Assembly (NCBI RefSeq): GCF_001667375.1 | Contig: NZ_LZIN01000033.1 | Coordinates: 161,584 to 225,583 of the forward strand | Source: Mycolicibacter sinensis | GTDB lineage: Bacteria > Actinomycetota > Actinomycetes > Mycobacteriales > Mycobacteriaceae | DNA length: 64,000 bases | Direction of reading: 5' to 3' | Notes under the pieces: generated by a model | What the model saw: the letters and a program-made list of their open reading frames with translations, nothing else | Database searches by the model: none | What the model was told of the DNA's origin: nothing | Shown here: positions 51,524-60,195 of the stretch, one piece after another | How the letters are laid out: each line of letters opens with the position of its first letter | How positions within the stretch are numbered: position 1 is the first letter of the stretch | Position numbers and translations under genes: made by a program

Positions 51524-52498
51524 ATGTCGGGTACGCCAGGCGCTTCCGAACGGCCCTCAGCCGAGGAGATCATCCGATACCACAAGGATCCGGCCACCAA
51601 GATCGCCACGATCACCTTCGACCGACCGGAGTACCTCAACGCGCCGACCTCGGCGGCGCGGCTGCGCTACGCGGACCTGCTGCGCGGAGCCAGTGTCGAT
51701 AATGACGTCAAGGTGGTGGTGATCCGCGGTGTCGGGGACAACCTGGGCAGCGGGGCCGATCTGCCGGAGTTCATGGAGGGCGTCGAGGCGCCCGAAATGC
51801 GGCTGGCCGAACTGCGTTTGGAAGGCGACCTGGGTGCTGACGTCACCTATCCGCCCAAGGGCACCTTCCGCAACGGCGCCACCATCAGTGCGTGGTACGC
51901 CAATGTGCAGGCCGGCAACCGACCGCTGCAGGAGCTCAAGAAGATCAGCATCGTGGAGGCCAAGGGCTACTGCTACGGCTGGCACTTCTACCAGGCCGCC
52001 GATGCCGACCTGGTGATCTCGTCCGACGACGCACTCTTCGGTCACCCGTCGTTCCGCTACTACGGGTGGGGACCGCGGATGTGGACCTGGGTGCAGATGA
52101 TGGGGCTGCGCAAGTTCTCCGAGATGGTGTTCACCGGGCGGCCCTTCACCGCCGCCGATATGGAGAAATGCAACTTCCTCAACAAGGTGGTGTCGCGCGA
52201 TGAGCTCGAAGCCGAAGTCGACAAGTACGCGCTGGCCTGTGCGCGTAACCGTCCAGTCGACACCGTCTTCATGCAGAAGATGTTCTTCGAGGTCTACAAG
52301 CAGCACCAGGGCGAGTACATGGGCAGCCTGCTGTCGGCGTTCTTCGAGTCGATGGGTTCGGGGGTGGCGCCGGACGCCGACGACCTGATGCTCGACGACG
52401 CCATCGAATCGGGCCTGTCCGGCGCGGTCAAGGACAACGACGCGAGGTTCCCGCCCGACTTCCGGCTGAGCAAGTCCAGCCGCAACAAGGATTCGTGA
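51524..52498 (+). CDS. Enoyl-CoA hydratase/isomerase family protein, long form
   Basis: This 324-residue crotonase-fold protein is about 60 residues longer than usual, with an insertion around 85-135. Oxyanion segments are GVGDNLGSGADLPEF and EAKGYCYGWHFYQAADADLVI. The first canonical glutamate position reads Ser (GHPSFRYYG), while the second is kept (SEMVFTG). Aromatic-rich pocket residues (RYYGWGPRMWTWVQMM) suggest a bulky, perhaps cyclic, acyl group. It precedes the tandem CoA-transferase by four bases. It could be a ring-opening hydrolase of the BadI type or an isomerase. Confidence 0.82.
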   Translation: MSGTPGASERPSAEEIIRYHKDPATKIATITFDRPEYLNAPTSAARLRYADLLRGASVDNDVKVVVIRGVGDNLGSGADLPEFMEGVEAPEMRLAELRLEGDLGADVTYPPKGTFRNGATISAWYANVQAGNRPLQELKKISIVEAKGYCYGWHFYQAADADLVISSDDALFGHPSFRYYGWGPRMWTWVQMMGLRKFSEMVFTGRPFTAADMEKCNFLNKVVSRDELEAEVDKYALACARNRPVDTVFMQKMFFEVYKQHQGEYMGSLLSAFFESMGSGVAPDADDLMLDDAIESGLSGAVKDNDARFPPDFRLSKSSRNKDS

Positions 52499-52502
52499 CG
52501 CC

Positions 52503-54899
52503 GTGGCGCCGCTGCACGGCTATACCGTCGTCGATCTGTCCGACGGTATCGCCGGCGCCTACGCCACCAAGATGCTTGCCGACGGCGGAGCGACGGTGAT
52601 CAATGTCGAGGCGCCCGAAGGCGATTCGTTGCGGAGCTGGTCCGCATCGGGAGCCGAGGTCGATGTCGGCCTCGGGGGTGCGCTGTTCAGCTTCCTGGGG
52701 TGCTCCAAGCGCAGCGTCATCAGCGACCCAGCCGCGCCCTCCGATATCGAGTTCGTCCACCGGTTGCTGGCCTCGGCCGACGCAGTGGTGTGGTCACCGG
52801 AGGGCGGCTTGGGTTCTCACCCGTCCTTCGCGCCGGCCGAGATCCACCGCCGCCACCCGCATCTGGTGGTCACCGTGATAACACCGTTCGGATTGGCCGG
52901 GCCGTGGCGGGATCGCGCGGCCACCGAGTTCACCCTGCAGGCGTGGTCGGGGGGAGCGGTCGGTCTCGGGCGCGGATCGCAGGATCGCGCGCCGGTACAC
53001 ATCGGCGGGCAGGTCGGGGACTGGCTGGCCGGCGCCTATGCGGCGGCGTTGACGCTGGCCGCACGTGCCCGCGCCCAGCGCGACGGCCGCGGCGAACTGA
53101 TCGACCTGTCCAAGCTGGAAGTCCAGATCCTTGGTCTCACTTACTATCCCGTGACCTACTTCCAGGTGCTCGACCGCCCGTGGCGCTCGGAACGCAGGCC
53201 CACGGTGCCGGGGGTGGCCCAAGCCGCCGACGGGCTGGTCGCGCTGGGATGCGGCACCGCGCAGCAGTGGTTCGACTTGTGCGCGATGACCGGTCATGAC
53301 GAGTGGATCGACGAGAATTCGCCGCTGTCGATCACCGAGCAGGCCAACCTGCACGCACCGGCCCTGTACGAATGGGTCCGCAATCACAAGGTCGACGATG
53401 TCCGTGACCTGGCGTCGGCGTTCCGGATACCCAATTCGCCGGTCGGCAACGGCGAAAACGTGCCGACGCTGGACCACTTCCAGCACCGCCAGGTGTTCAC
53501 CCGCAACCCGCGGGACGGGTTCATCCAGCCGCTTCCCCCGTACCGGCTGAGCGGGGTTCCGCTGCCGGCGCCGGCGCCGGCGCCGCGCCTGGGTGAACAC
53601 ACGCAGCACTACCGGCAGTCACCGCCGCCGCAGCGCGATGCCCCGCCGGTGGTCGCGACGTCGGAATCGTTGCCGCTCGGCGGCTTACGCGTCCTGGACA
53701 TGACCACCTTCTGGGCGGGGCCGTCCTGCACCCATCTGCTGGCCATGCTCGGCGCCGAGGTGATCCACCTGGAATCGACTCGCCACCCCGACGGCACGAG
53801 GCTGATCGCCGGAATACCGGCCACCGAGGAGCAGTGGTGGGAGAAGTCACCGATCTTCGCTGCGCTCAACACCAACAAGAAAAGCCTCACCCTGGACTTC
53901 CAGACCGAGGCCGGCCGCGACGTCCTGCACCGGCTGATCGCGACCTGCGACGTGGTCGTGGAGAACTTCACCCCGCGAGTGATCGACAATCTCGGCCTGG
54001 ACTTCGGATTCGTGCAGTCACTGCGCAGCGACATCATCATGTTGCGGATGCCCGGGTTCGGCCTCGACGGCCCGTGGCGCGACAACCCGGCCTTCGCCTA
54101 CGTCATCGAGGATGCCTCGGGGCTGGCCTGGCTCACCGGCTTCCCGGACCGCAACCCGTACGAGCCGTACTCGATCGGTGACCCGAACGCCGGCGTGCAC
54201 GCCTTGACCGGCCTGCTGTTGGCCCTGGAGCATCGCCGGCGCACCGGCGAGGGCGTGCTGGTGGAAGCGCCGATGATCGATGCCGCGCTCAACATCGCCG
54301 CCGAGCAGGTGATCGAGTATTCGGCGTACAGTGCACTGCTGCAACGCGACGGCAATCGGGGCCCGGCCGCGGCCCCGCAGAACCTCTACCGCACCGCCGG
54401 TATCGACGAGTTCGGGCGCGAGGACTGTTGGGTGGCGGTGGCTGTGGCCACCGATGCGCAGTGGACGAGCCTGTGCACCGCGCTGGGCGAGCCGTCCTGG
54501 GCCGCCGATCCGGCACTGTCCACGGTGGCTGGCCGACGCGCCCACCATGATTTCATCGACGATCAGCTGGCGACCTGGTGTGCGGCCCACAGCGCAGACG
54601 ATGTCGTCGAAACGCTTTGGGGCGCAGGGGTTCCGGTGGCCAAGGTGATGCAACCGCACCGCCAGACCGAACTGGCGCAGCTGAGCGACCGGGAATTCTT
54701 CGAGCAGGTAGAACACCCGGTCAACGGCCGGGCCGCCTACAGCACGCTGCCGGCCCGGATGTCGCCCGGCCCGGTTCACACCAGCCACGCGCCGCTGTTG
54801 GGCCAGCACAATCACGAACTGCTGCGCGAGTTGGGCCTGCACGACGCCGAGATCGCCGCGTTGGCGGCCGACGGGGTGATCGGCAGCGCACTGGGCTAG
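52503..54899 (+). CDS. Tandem-domain CaiB/BaiF CoA-transferase
   Basis: This 798-residue protein consists of two CoA-transferase family III domains in one chain (about 1-370 and 395-798), joined by a proline-rich linker. An equivalent fused layout is known in mycobacteria (Rv1866 type). Each half has the LxGxxVLDxT-like start. The catalytic aspartate position looks replaced in both halves: Glu142 (TEFTLQAWSGG) and Ala532 (AFAYVIEDASG). If so, the protein may be a racemase-like or binding protein rather than a transferase. It is a GTG-start gene at the end of the Rieske-P450-M24 operon. Confidence 0.86.
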   Translation: MAPLHGYTVVDLSDGIAGAYATKMLADGGATVINVEAPEGDSLRSWSASGAEVDVGLGGALFSFLGCSKRSVISDPAAPSDIEFVHRLLASADAVVWSPEGGLGSHPSFAPAEIHRRHPHLVVTVITPFGLAGPWRDRAATEFTLQAWSGGAVGLGRGSQDRAPVHIGGQVGDWLAGAYAAALTLAARARAQRDGRGELIDLSKLEVQILGLTYYPVTYFQVLDRPWRSERRPTVPGVAQAADGLVALGCGTAQQWFDLCAMTGHDEWIDENSPLSITEQANLHAPALYEWVRNHKVDDVRDLASAFRIPNSPVGNGENVPTLDHFQHRQVFTRNPRDGFIQPLPPYRLSGVPLPAPAPAPRLGEHTQHYRQSPPPQRDAPPVVATSESLPLGGLRVLDMTTFWAGPSCTHLLAMLGAEVIHLESTRHPDGTRLIAGIPATEEQWWEKSPIFAALNTNKKSLTLDFQTEAGRDVLHRLIATCDVVVENFTPRVIDNLGLDFGFVQSLRSDIIMLRMPGFGLDGPWRDNPAFAYVIEDASGLAWLTGFPDRNPYEPYSIGDPNAGVHALTGLLLALEHRRRTGEGVLVEAPMIDAALNIAAEQVIEYSAYSALLQRDGNRGPAAAPQNLYRTAGIDEFGREDCWVAVAVATDAQWTSLCTALGEPSWAADPALSTVAGRRAHHDFIDDQLATWCAAHSADDVVETLWGAGVPVAKVMQPHRQTELAQLSDREFFEQVEHPVNGRAAYSTLPARMSPGPVHTSHAPLLGQHNHELLRELGLHDAEIAALAADGVIGSALG

Positions 54900-54919
54900 C
54901 CGAGGCCCGGAGACGAGCC

Positions 54920-55936
54920 TTAGCTTTCCAGGGTATCCAGCGCCGCGCGGGTGTCGAGGTCGGTAAACGCCGCGGCGTAGCGCTGCGCGAAGGCCAGGCT
55001 GATATCGGGTCGCTGCCAGCTGTCGCCACCGGACAGCGTGGCGATCCAGATCGCCAGCCCGTGCGCTGCCGAGGCCCGGTAGTGCAACCAGATCTGCTCT
55101 GCCGCGGGCAACTCCGTTTCCGGAAGACCCAGGGCGCCACGGTATTCCTCCAGCAGCTCCCGTTCGCCGGCACGCCGGTCGGCGACGCTCAGCGCGCCCT
55201 GCAGGAAGTAGCCCAGGTCGAGGGAGAAGTTGCCGTGCCGCACCATCTGCCAGTCCAGGAAACCGACCTCACCGTCGGGAAGCACATAGGTGTTGCCGAT
55301 GTGCGGATCGCCGTGCAGCAGCGTCTGCGGACCCAGGGTCAGGCTGCGGATGTAGCGGGCCCAGATGTCGCCGAAGAGTTCCGCGCCGCTCATCGCGGTG
55401 ATCTCGGCGGGTACGGAGCTGCCCAGCCGCTGGTAGGCGATCTCCAGCGGCGCAAGCTCCAAGCCGGCGAACGGCACGAACGGCTCCACCCAACCCAGGG
55501 CGGGGTTGCCGGTGATGCGCTCCCCCCAGAAGGCGCCGTGCAGTCGGGCCAGCCCGCGTACCCCCGCAGCCGCTTCGTCGAGGCTGAGTGGCCGGGTCGC
55601 GTCGCGGGGGTCTGCCCCGCGTGCCACCACGTCCTCCATCAGCAACAGGAAATCCCGGCGTTCCTCGTCGATCACGGCCCGGTAGACCCGGGGATGATCA
55701 AGTGGCAGAGCGATCTCGGAGAGGAACAGCCGCGGCTCATGGTAGAGGCCGCTGGTCAGCTCGACCAGGTCGGCGTGCTCGGGGTCGATCGCCTTGACGA
55801 AGACGGTGGCCGGTCCACTGCCTGCCGCGTAACGCAGCGCCAGGCGCGCACGCCGGTTGGTGCCGTCGTCCCGGGAGGCGACCGAAACCGCCTCCACCAC
55901 CGCACCGGGGTGGTGACCGCTGATCGCCGCGGTCAT
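54920..55936 (-). CDS. APH/ecdysteroid-kinase-like phosphotransferase
   Basis: This kinase has 338 residues from the first ATG, with ATP-site Lys48 (VFVKA), catalytic loop HGDPHIGN (208-215) and metal-binding Asp228 in DWQ. Upstream in frame the sequence continues plausibly (DDWETISPEWM), matching how this family normally begins, but offers no ATG, GTG or TTG before the SDR coding region. The real start may be a rare codon or this ATG. It follows the mycofactocin-type SDR closely. As with the 3 kb kinase, phosphorylation of a hydroxylated intermediate is the likely role. Confidence 0.85.
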   Translation of the reverse strand: MTAAISGHHPGAVVEAVSVASRDDGTNRRARLALRYAAGSGPATVFVKAIDPEHADLVELTSGLYHEPRLFLSEIALPLDHPRVYRAVIDEERRDFLLLMEDVVARGADPRDATRPLSLDEAAAGVRGLARLHGAFWGERITGNPALGWVEPFVPFAGLELAPLEIAYQRLGSSVPAEITAMSGAELFGDIWARYIRSLTLGPQTLLHGDPHIGNTYVLPDGEVGFLDWQMVRHGNFSLDLGYFLQGALSVADRRAGERELLEEYRGALGLPETELPAAEQIWLHYRASAAHGLAIWIATLSGGDSWQRPDISLAFAQRYAAAFTDLDTRAALDTLES

Positions 55937-55983
55937 CCACTCCGGTGAGATCGTCTCCCAGTCATCGGGAATCGTCGGCGCGG

Positions 55984-56823
55984 CTATTTCAGGCAGCTTC
56001 CCGCGTCGACCGGCAAGGTGACGCCAGTGACGTACCGGGCTTCGTCAGAGGCCAAGAACAGCACCGCGTTGCTGATGTCCACCGCGTCCACCCACGGAAT
56101 CGGCAGGGTGTGGAAAAGCTGGCAGATCGGGGCCATGTCGTCCGGGCCCGGGTTCTCCAGGTCGGGCCGGAACATCTTCCAGGTGCCCTCGTTCATGATC
56201 ATTCCGGTGCTGACATGGGTGGGGTGCACCGTGTTGACCCGGATCATGTGCTGGCCCAACTCGACGGCGAACGAGCGCATGATGCCCACCACGCCGTGCT
56301 TGGCGGCGACGTAGTTGCCGCAGTGCGGGTAGGCCTTCAACCCGCCGACCGAGCTGGTCAGAATGATCGACCCGCCATTGCCACCGGAGATCAGGTGCGG
56401 CACACCGGCCTTGACCGTCTTCCACACGCCCGACAGGTTGATGTCGATCATCTCCTGCCAGTCGTGTTCGCTGCACTGGTCCAGGGTGTCGCCGCCGTTG
56501 CCGATGCCGGCGTTGGCAACGATGATGTCCAGGCGGCCCAGCTCCTCCACGCCGGCGTCCACTGCAGCCTTGAGTGCGTCATAGTCGCGCACATCGACTT
56601 CCGCGGTGAAGATCCGGCGGTTGCGGGCCTTGACCAGCTCGGCGGTCTCGGCCAGTTCCTCCGGGGTGGCCGGTGGAATGGGCGAGTTCTCGACGATCGG
56701 CTTGCAGACGTCGATCGCGATGATGTCGGCGCCCTCCTCGGCCAACCGGACCGCGTGGCTGCGGCCCTGCCCGTGCGCCGCGCCGGTGATGAACGCGACC
56801 TTGCCTTCAACACGTCCAGTCAT
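55984..56823 (-). CDS. Mycofactocin-coupled SDR
   Basis: This 279-residue SDR has the mycofactocin-type motif TGAAHGQGRSHA (13-24), active-site Ser157 and Tyr171/Lys175 (YVAAK). It is a clear paralog of the 6.5 kb SDR: the C-terminal DISNAVLFLASDEARYVTGVTLPVDAG is nearly the same. It stands just downstream of a P450 gene on the same strand, repeating the P450 plus mycofactocin-SDR association seen at the other end of the island. Confidence 0.92.
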   Translation of the reverse strand: MTGRVEGKVAFITGAAHGQGRSHAVRLAEEGADIIAIDVCKPIVENSPIPPATPEELAETAELVKARNRRIFTAEVDVRDYDALKAAVDAGVEELGRLDIIVANAGIGNGGDTLDQCSEHDWQEMIDINLSGVWKTVKAGVPHLISGGNGGSIILTSSVGGLKAYPHCGNYVAAKHGVVGIMRSFAVELGQHMIRVNTVHPTHVSTGMIMNEGTWKMFRPDLENPGPDDMAPICQLFHTLPIPWVDAVDISNAVLFLASDEARYVTGVTLPVDAGSCLK

Positions 56824-56872
56824 GGAAACCTCAATTCTGTCAGTTAGGGGAAAAGCCTGGGGGACAGTGGAA

Positions 56873-58078
56873 TCAGGGGATTATCGCCGGCATGGAGACC
56901 CAGCCCCGCACCGTCGATGTCGGGGAGAGCTGCGTCGCGGACAGGTCGACCTCCCACTCGGGGAAGCGCTTGAGGATCTCCTCGATGGCGATCCTCGACT
57001 CCAACCGGGCCAGCGCGTTGCCCACGCAGAAATGCGTGCCGTGGCCGAAACCCAGGTGCGGGCGCCGTTCCCGGTGGATGTCGAACACGTCGCCGTCCGG
57101 CGGGAACCGGCGGTGATCACGGTTGGCGGCGCCAATCAGCAACAGCATCGCCGAGCCTTCGGGCACGCTCTGGCCGTAGTACTCCACATCCCGGGTGACG
57201 TAGCGGGCCGCGTGCGGCGCCGGCGGCTCGAACCGGACCAGCTCCTCGACCGCCCGCGGGATCAGTGCCGGGTTGGCCGCCATTTCCGCCCGCTGGTCGG
57301 GGTGTTCGGCCAGCACCTTGCCGCTCCACCCGATCAACCGGGTGGTGGTCTCACTGCCGGCGGTGGCCAGCACGGTCAGAAACAGGTGCAGTTCTTCGCG
57401 TCCCATCCGGCGTCGGGTGCCGGTTTCGTCCTCGAACTCGGCGTTCATCAGCTCGGTGATCAAGTCGTCCGAGGGGTTCTTGGCCCGCCAGTCGATGATG
57501 TCGGCGAACACGTCACCGGTGGCGATCGGCCCGTCCGGGTTGTCGGTCATCTTCTGGCCCGGCTCGGTGCGAATGGTGGCGTCACCGTGTTCGGTGACAT
57601 GCTCCTGCTGATCTTCGGGAATACCCAGCAGCATCCCGATCACCCGCATCGGCATCTGGGCGCCGAGGTCGTTGACGAAGTCGAACCGCCCGGTGCCCAC
57701 CAGCGGGTCCAGGCAGCGCGCGCAGTACTCCCGGATCTGCGCTTCCAGCGCGTTCATCCGGCGTGGGCTGAACATCCCGGCCATCAGGTTGCGGTGGATG
57801 TCGTGGATCGGCGGATCCTCGAAGATCAGGATCCCCGGCGGAATCTCCATGCCGGACTTGATGATCTCGAGAACGGCGCCCCTGGCCGAGCTGAATGTCT
57901 GGTAGTCGGCGAACGCGGCGTGCACGTCGTCGAACCGGCTCAGCGCGTAGAAGTCGTGCTCTTCGTTGTAGTACAGCGGCGACTCTTCGCGCAGCCGGCG
58001 AAACATCGGGTACGGATCGTTGTTGAGTTCGATGTCGTACGGGTCGTAGCGCGCTGCGCTGGTGGTGGTGACCGTCAT
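56873..58078 (-). CDS. Cytochrome P450
   Basis: This 401-residue class I P450 has heme ligand Cys351 in FGHGTHFCVG, I-helix AGSETT and the PAPHAARYVTRDVEYYGQ segment. The TTTSAARYDPYDIELNNDPYPMFRRLREE N-terminus is of a common mycobacterial type. It lies 33 bases downstream of another P450 gene and 49 bases before the mycofactocin SDR, forming a tandem. There is no adjacent ferredoxin; the two ferredoxins elsewhere may serve it. Confidence 0.95.
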   Translation of the reverse strand: MTVTTTSAARYDPYDIELNNDPYPMFRRLREESPLYYNEEHDFYALSRFDDVHAAFADYQTFSSARGAVLEIIKSGMEIPPGILIFEDPPIHDIHRNLMAGMFSPRRMNALEAQIREYCARCLDPLVGTGRFDFVNDLGAQMPMRVIGMLLGIPEDQQEHVTEHGDATIRTEPGQKMTDNPDGPIATGDVFADIIDWRAKNPSDDLITELMNAEFEDETGTRRRMGREELHLFLTVLATAGSETTTRLIGWSGKVLAEHPDQRAEMAANPALIPRAVEELVRFEPPAPHAARYVTRDVEYYGQSVPEGSAMLLLIGAANRDHRRFPPDGDVFDIHRERRPHLGFGHGTHFCVGNALARLESRIAIEEILKRFPEWEVDLSATQLSPTSTVRGWVSMPAIIP

Positions 58079-58111
58079 GGTGTGTGTCCGTCCCTTCGGC
58101 AGAGCTGCGAT

Positions 58112-59410
58112 CTACAGGCCGGCGGGGACGGGAGCCGCCACCGGGGTGAATTCCAGGTGCAGCTCGGTCAGGCCGCGCAGGATGAACGTCGGTTCGAAGG
58201 TGAACCGTCGCTCGCCTGCTTGGCCATGCTGCGACTCGTCGAGCCGGATGTCGGTCATGCGATCCAGGATGCGTTCCAGCGAGATCCGGCTCTCGGCGCG
58301 CGCCAACGGTGAGCCGGGGCAGGTGTGCGTGCCGCGAGCGAAGGCCAGATGCTCGCGCACGTTGGGCCGGTCGATGCGGAACTCGTGTGGGTCGTCGAAT
58401 TTGCGAGGGTCGCGGTTGACCGCGCCGGGGAACATCACAACCACGGTGCCGGCTTTCAGTTCGACCCCGCCGAGCGTGGTGGTCTTGCGCACCAGCCGTG
58501 GGTCGGTCTTCACTGGGCTCTCCATCCGCAGCGTCTCCTCGAGGAAGTTCGGGATCTTGCTGCGGTCCTCGCGCAGCTGCGCGACGAGGCTCGGGTCCTC
58601 GGCAAGGAAACGCAGTGCGGCACTGAGCAGTTTGGTGGTGGTCTCCTGCCCGGCTCCGAAGAGGAACGTGGCGCTTTTGACCACGTCGCCGATCTCGGGA
58701 ATCGACCCGTCCTCGTAGGTGGCGGTGGCCAGGTCGGTCAGCACGTCGGCGCGCGGATTCTCGCGCCGCTCACTGAGGTAGCTGCTGAATTTGCCGTCCA
58801 ACCAGGCCAGCGGGTCGTGGGCCAGTTCTTCGTGATCGAGCGAGCCGATCCGAGCGCCCGGCTGCGGTGCGCCCAGCACCTCCTGGAACGTCGGGCGGTC
58901 CTCCTCGGGCACACCGAGCAGGTCGGCGATCACCAGCAGCGCGAACGGCCGGGCGTACTCGGAGAGGAACTCGCACTTGCCGCTGTCGATGAAGTAGTCC
59001 AGCTGCCGGTCGGCCAGCTGCCACATGAAGTCCTGGTTCTCCTTGAGCCGCTTGGGGGTGAGCAGCCGGCTCAGCAGTGACCGGGCCTTGGTGTGCATCG
59101 GCGGGTCCATGGTGACCATGTGCTCGGTCATCGGCATCAGGTGGCGGTGCGCCTCGATCTGCTCGCTGATGTCGTCGCCCTCAGGGGTGAACGGCAGCGG
59201 CGGGAAGGGCCCACCGACCGCGACGAGATTGGAGTAGGTGTCGGAGTCGCGGTAGATCTCGTTCGCTTCTTCGTGACCCGTCACGGCGAACACGCCGTAG
59301 ACGTTCAGCGGGGCGACCGGGCCCTGGGCGCGCAAGTAGTCGAAGTACGGGTGCGGATCGGGTACCAGGGACTGATCGGTGAAGAAGTCGATGGTGTCGA
59401 AGTCGGTCAA
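58112..59410 (-). CDS. Cytochrome P450, TTG start
   Basis: This 432-residue class I P450 has heme ligand Cys364 in FARGTHTCPG and I-helix region GAGQETTTKL. It resembles the 43.6 kb P450 at the N-terminus and heme loop. The start is a TTG with AGAGAGG at about 9 bases. A TGCTxAGCA inverted repeat lies about 30 bases upstream, between this gene and a divergent TetR gene, so it heads a repressor-controlled operon of two P450s, the SDR and the kinase. Confidence 0.94.
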   Translation of the reverse strand: MTDFDTIDFFTDQSLVPDPHPYFDYLRAQGPVAPLNVYGVFAVTGHEEANEIYRDSDTYSNLVAVGGPFPPLPFTPEGDDISEQIEAHRHLMPMTEHMVTMDPPMHTKARSLLSRLLTPKRLKENQDFMWQLADRQLDYFIDSGKCEFLSEYARPFALLVIADLLGVPEEDRPTFQEVLGAPQPGARIGSLDHEELAHDPLAWLDGKFSSYLSERRENPRADVLTDLATATYEDGSIPEIGDVVKSATFLFGAGQETTTKLLSAALRFLAEDPSLVAQLREDRSKIPNFLEETLRMESPVKTDPRLVRKTTTLGGVELKAGTVVVMFPGAVNRDPRKFDDPHEFRIDRPNVREHLAFARGTHTCPGSPLARAESRISLERILDRMTDIRLDESQHGQAGERRFTFEPTFILRGLTELHLEFTPVAAPVPAGL

Positions 59411-59441
59411 CGTGGACCTCTCTGCAGAATGGGCTGACAGG

Positions 59442-59461
59442 TGCTGAGCATCTGCTTAGCA
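59442..59461. promoter_or_regulatory. TetR operator candidate TGCTGAGCA-N2-TGCTTAGCA
   Basis: Two copies of TGCTxAGCA, each self-complementary around its centre, are separated by two bases, giving a 20-base inverted repeat. It lies between the leftward P450 operon and the rightward TetR gene. The symmetry and position are those of a TetR operator. Confidence 0.7.
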
Positions 59462-59550
59462 TGGGTGGCACCGGGGGTCAAGGGTTGAGGCGGCATTACG
59501 ATGGCCGCCGGACATGTAAAGGTGGACGACGACGATGCAAAGCGGACGAT

Positions 59551-60195
59551 ATGCCCGAACCTAAGGGGCAGCGCAGAATTGGGGCCCCGGACGCCAAGAA
59601 CCGGACGTTGCTGCTCGATGCCGCAGAACAGCTGCTGCTGACCGCCGGTCACGGTGCGGTGAGCTCGCGCCGGGTAGCCGAGCAGGCCGGCCTCAAGCAC
59701 CAACTCGTGCACTATTACTTCCGCACCATGGACGAGCTGTTCCTGGCGATGTTCCGCCGGCGCGGGGACCAGGGTTTGGCCGAACAGGCCGAGGTGCTCG
59801 CCTCGCCGCAGCCGTTGTGGGCGCTGTGGCGCTTCAACACCGACCCGGCATGGACCGCGCTGACGATGCAGTTCATGGCGCTGGCCAACCAGCGGGAGGC
59901 GTTGCGGACGGAGATCGCGACCTATGCCGAACGGCTTCGCGCCGAACAGATCGAGGCGGTGGCCGGACTGCTGGCGCGCTACGGCATCGACGCGCAAGAG
60001 TTTCCGGCGACGGTGTTGATGGTGCTGATGACCAGCGCGTCGCGGATGCTGATCATCGAACAAGAGGCGCTGGGCATGACCCTCGGCCACGCCGAGACCG
60101 TCGAGTTCGTCGAGCGCTGGCTGCGCCGACTCGAGGGCGAGCCGGGGGAACCTGCCCCCGGCGCCGCACTGACCTCGGGACACGCGGCGCATTAG
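59551..60195 (+). CDS. TetR family regulator
   Basis: This 214-residue TetR regulator has a DNA-binding domain (about 12-60; LLLDAAEQLLLTAGHGAVSSRRVAEQAGLKHQLVHYYF region) and a C-terminal helical domain. The internal ATG at the start of MPEPKGQRRIG is preferred: the longer frame begins inside the putative operator and is not protein-like. It is divergent from the P450 operon and convergent with the enoyl-CoA hydratase gene, whose stop codon it overlaps. Confidence 0.92.
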   Translation: MPEPKGQRRIGAPDAKNRTLLLDAAEQLLLTAGHGAVSSRRVAEQAGLKHQLVHYYFRTMDELFLAMFRRRGDQGLAEQAEVLASPQPLWALWRFNTDPAWTALTMQFMALANQREALRTEIATYAERLRAEQIEAVAGLLARYGIDAQEFPATVLMVLMTSASRMLIIEQEALGMTLGHAETVEFVERWLRRLEGEPGEPAPGAALTSGHAAH

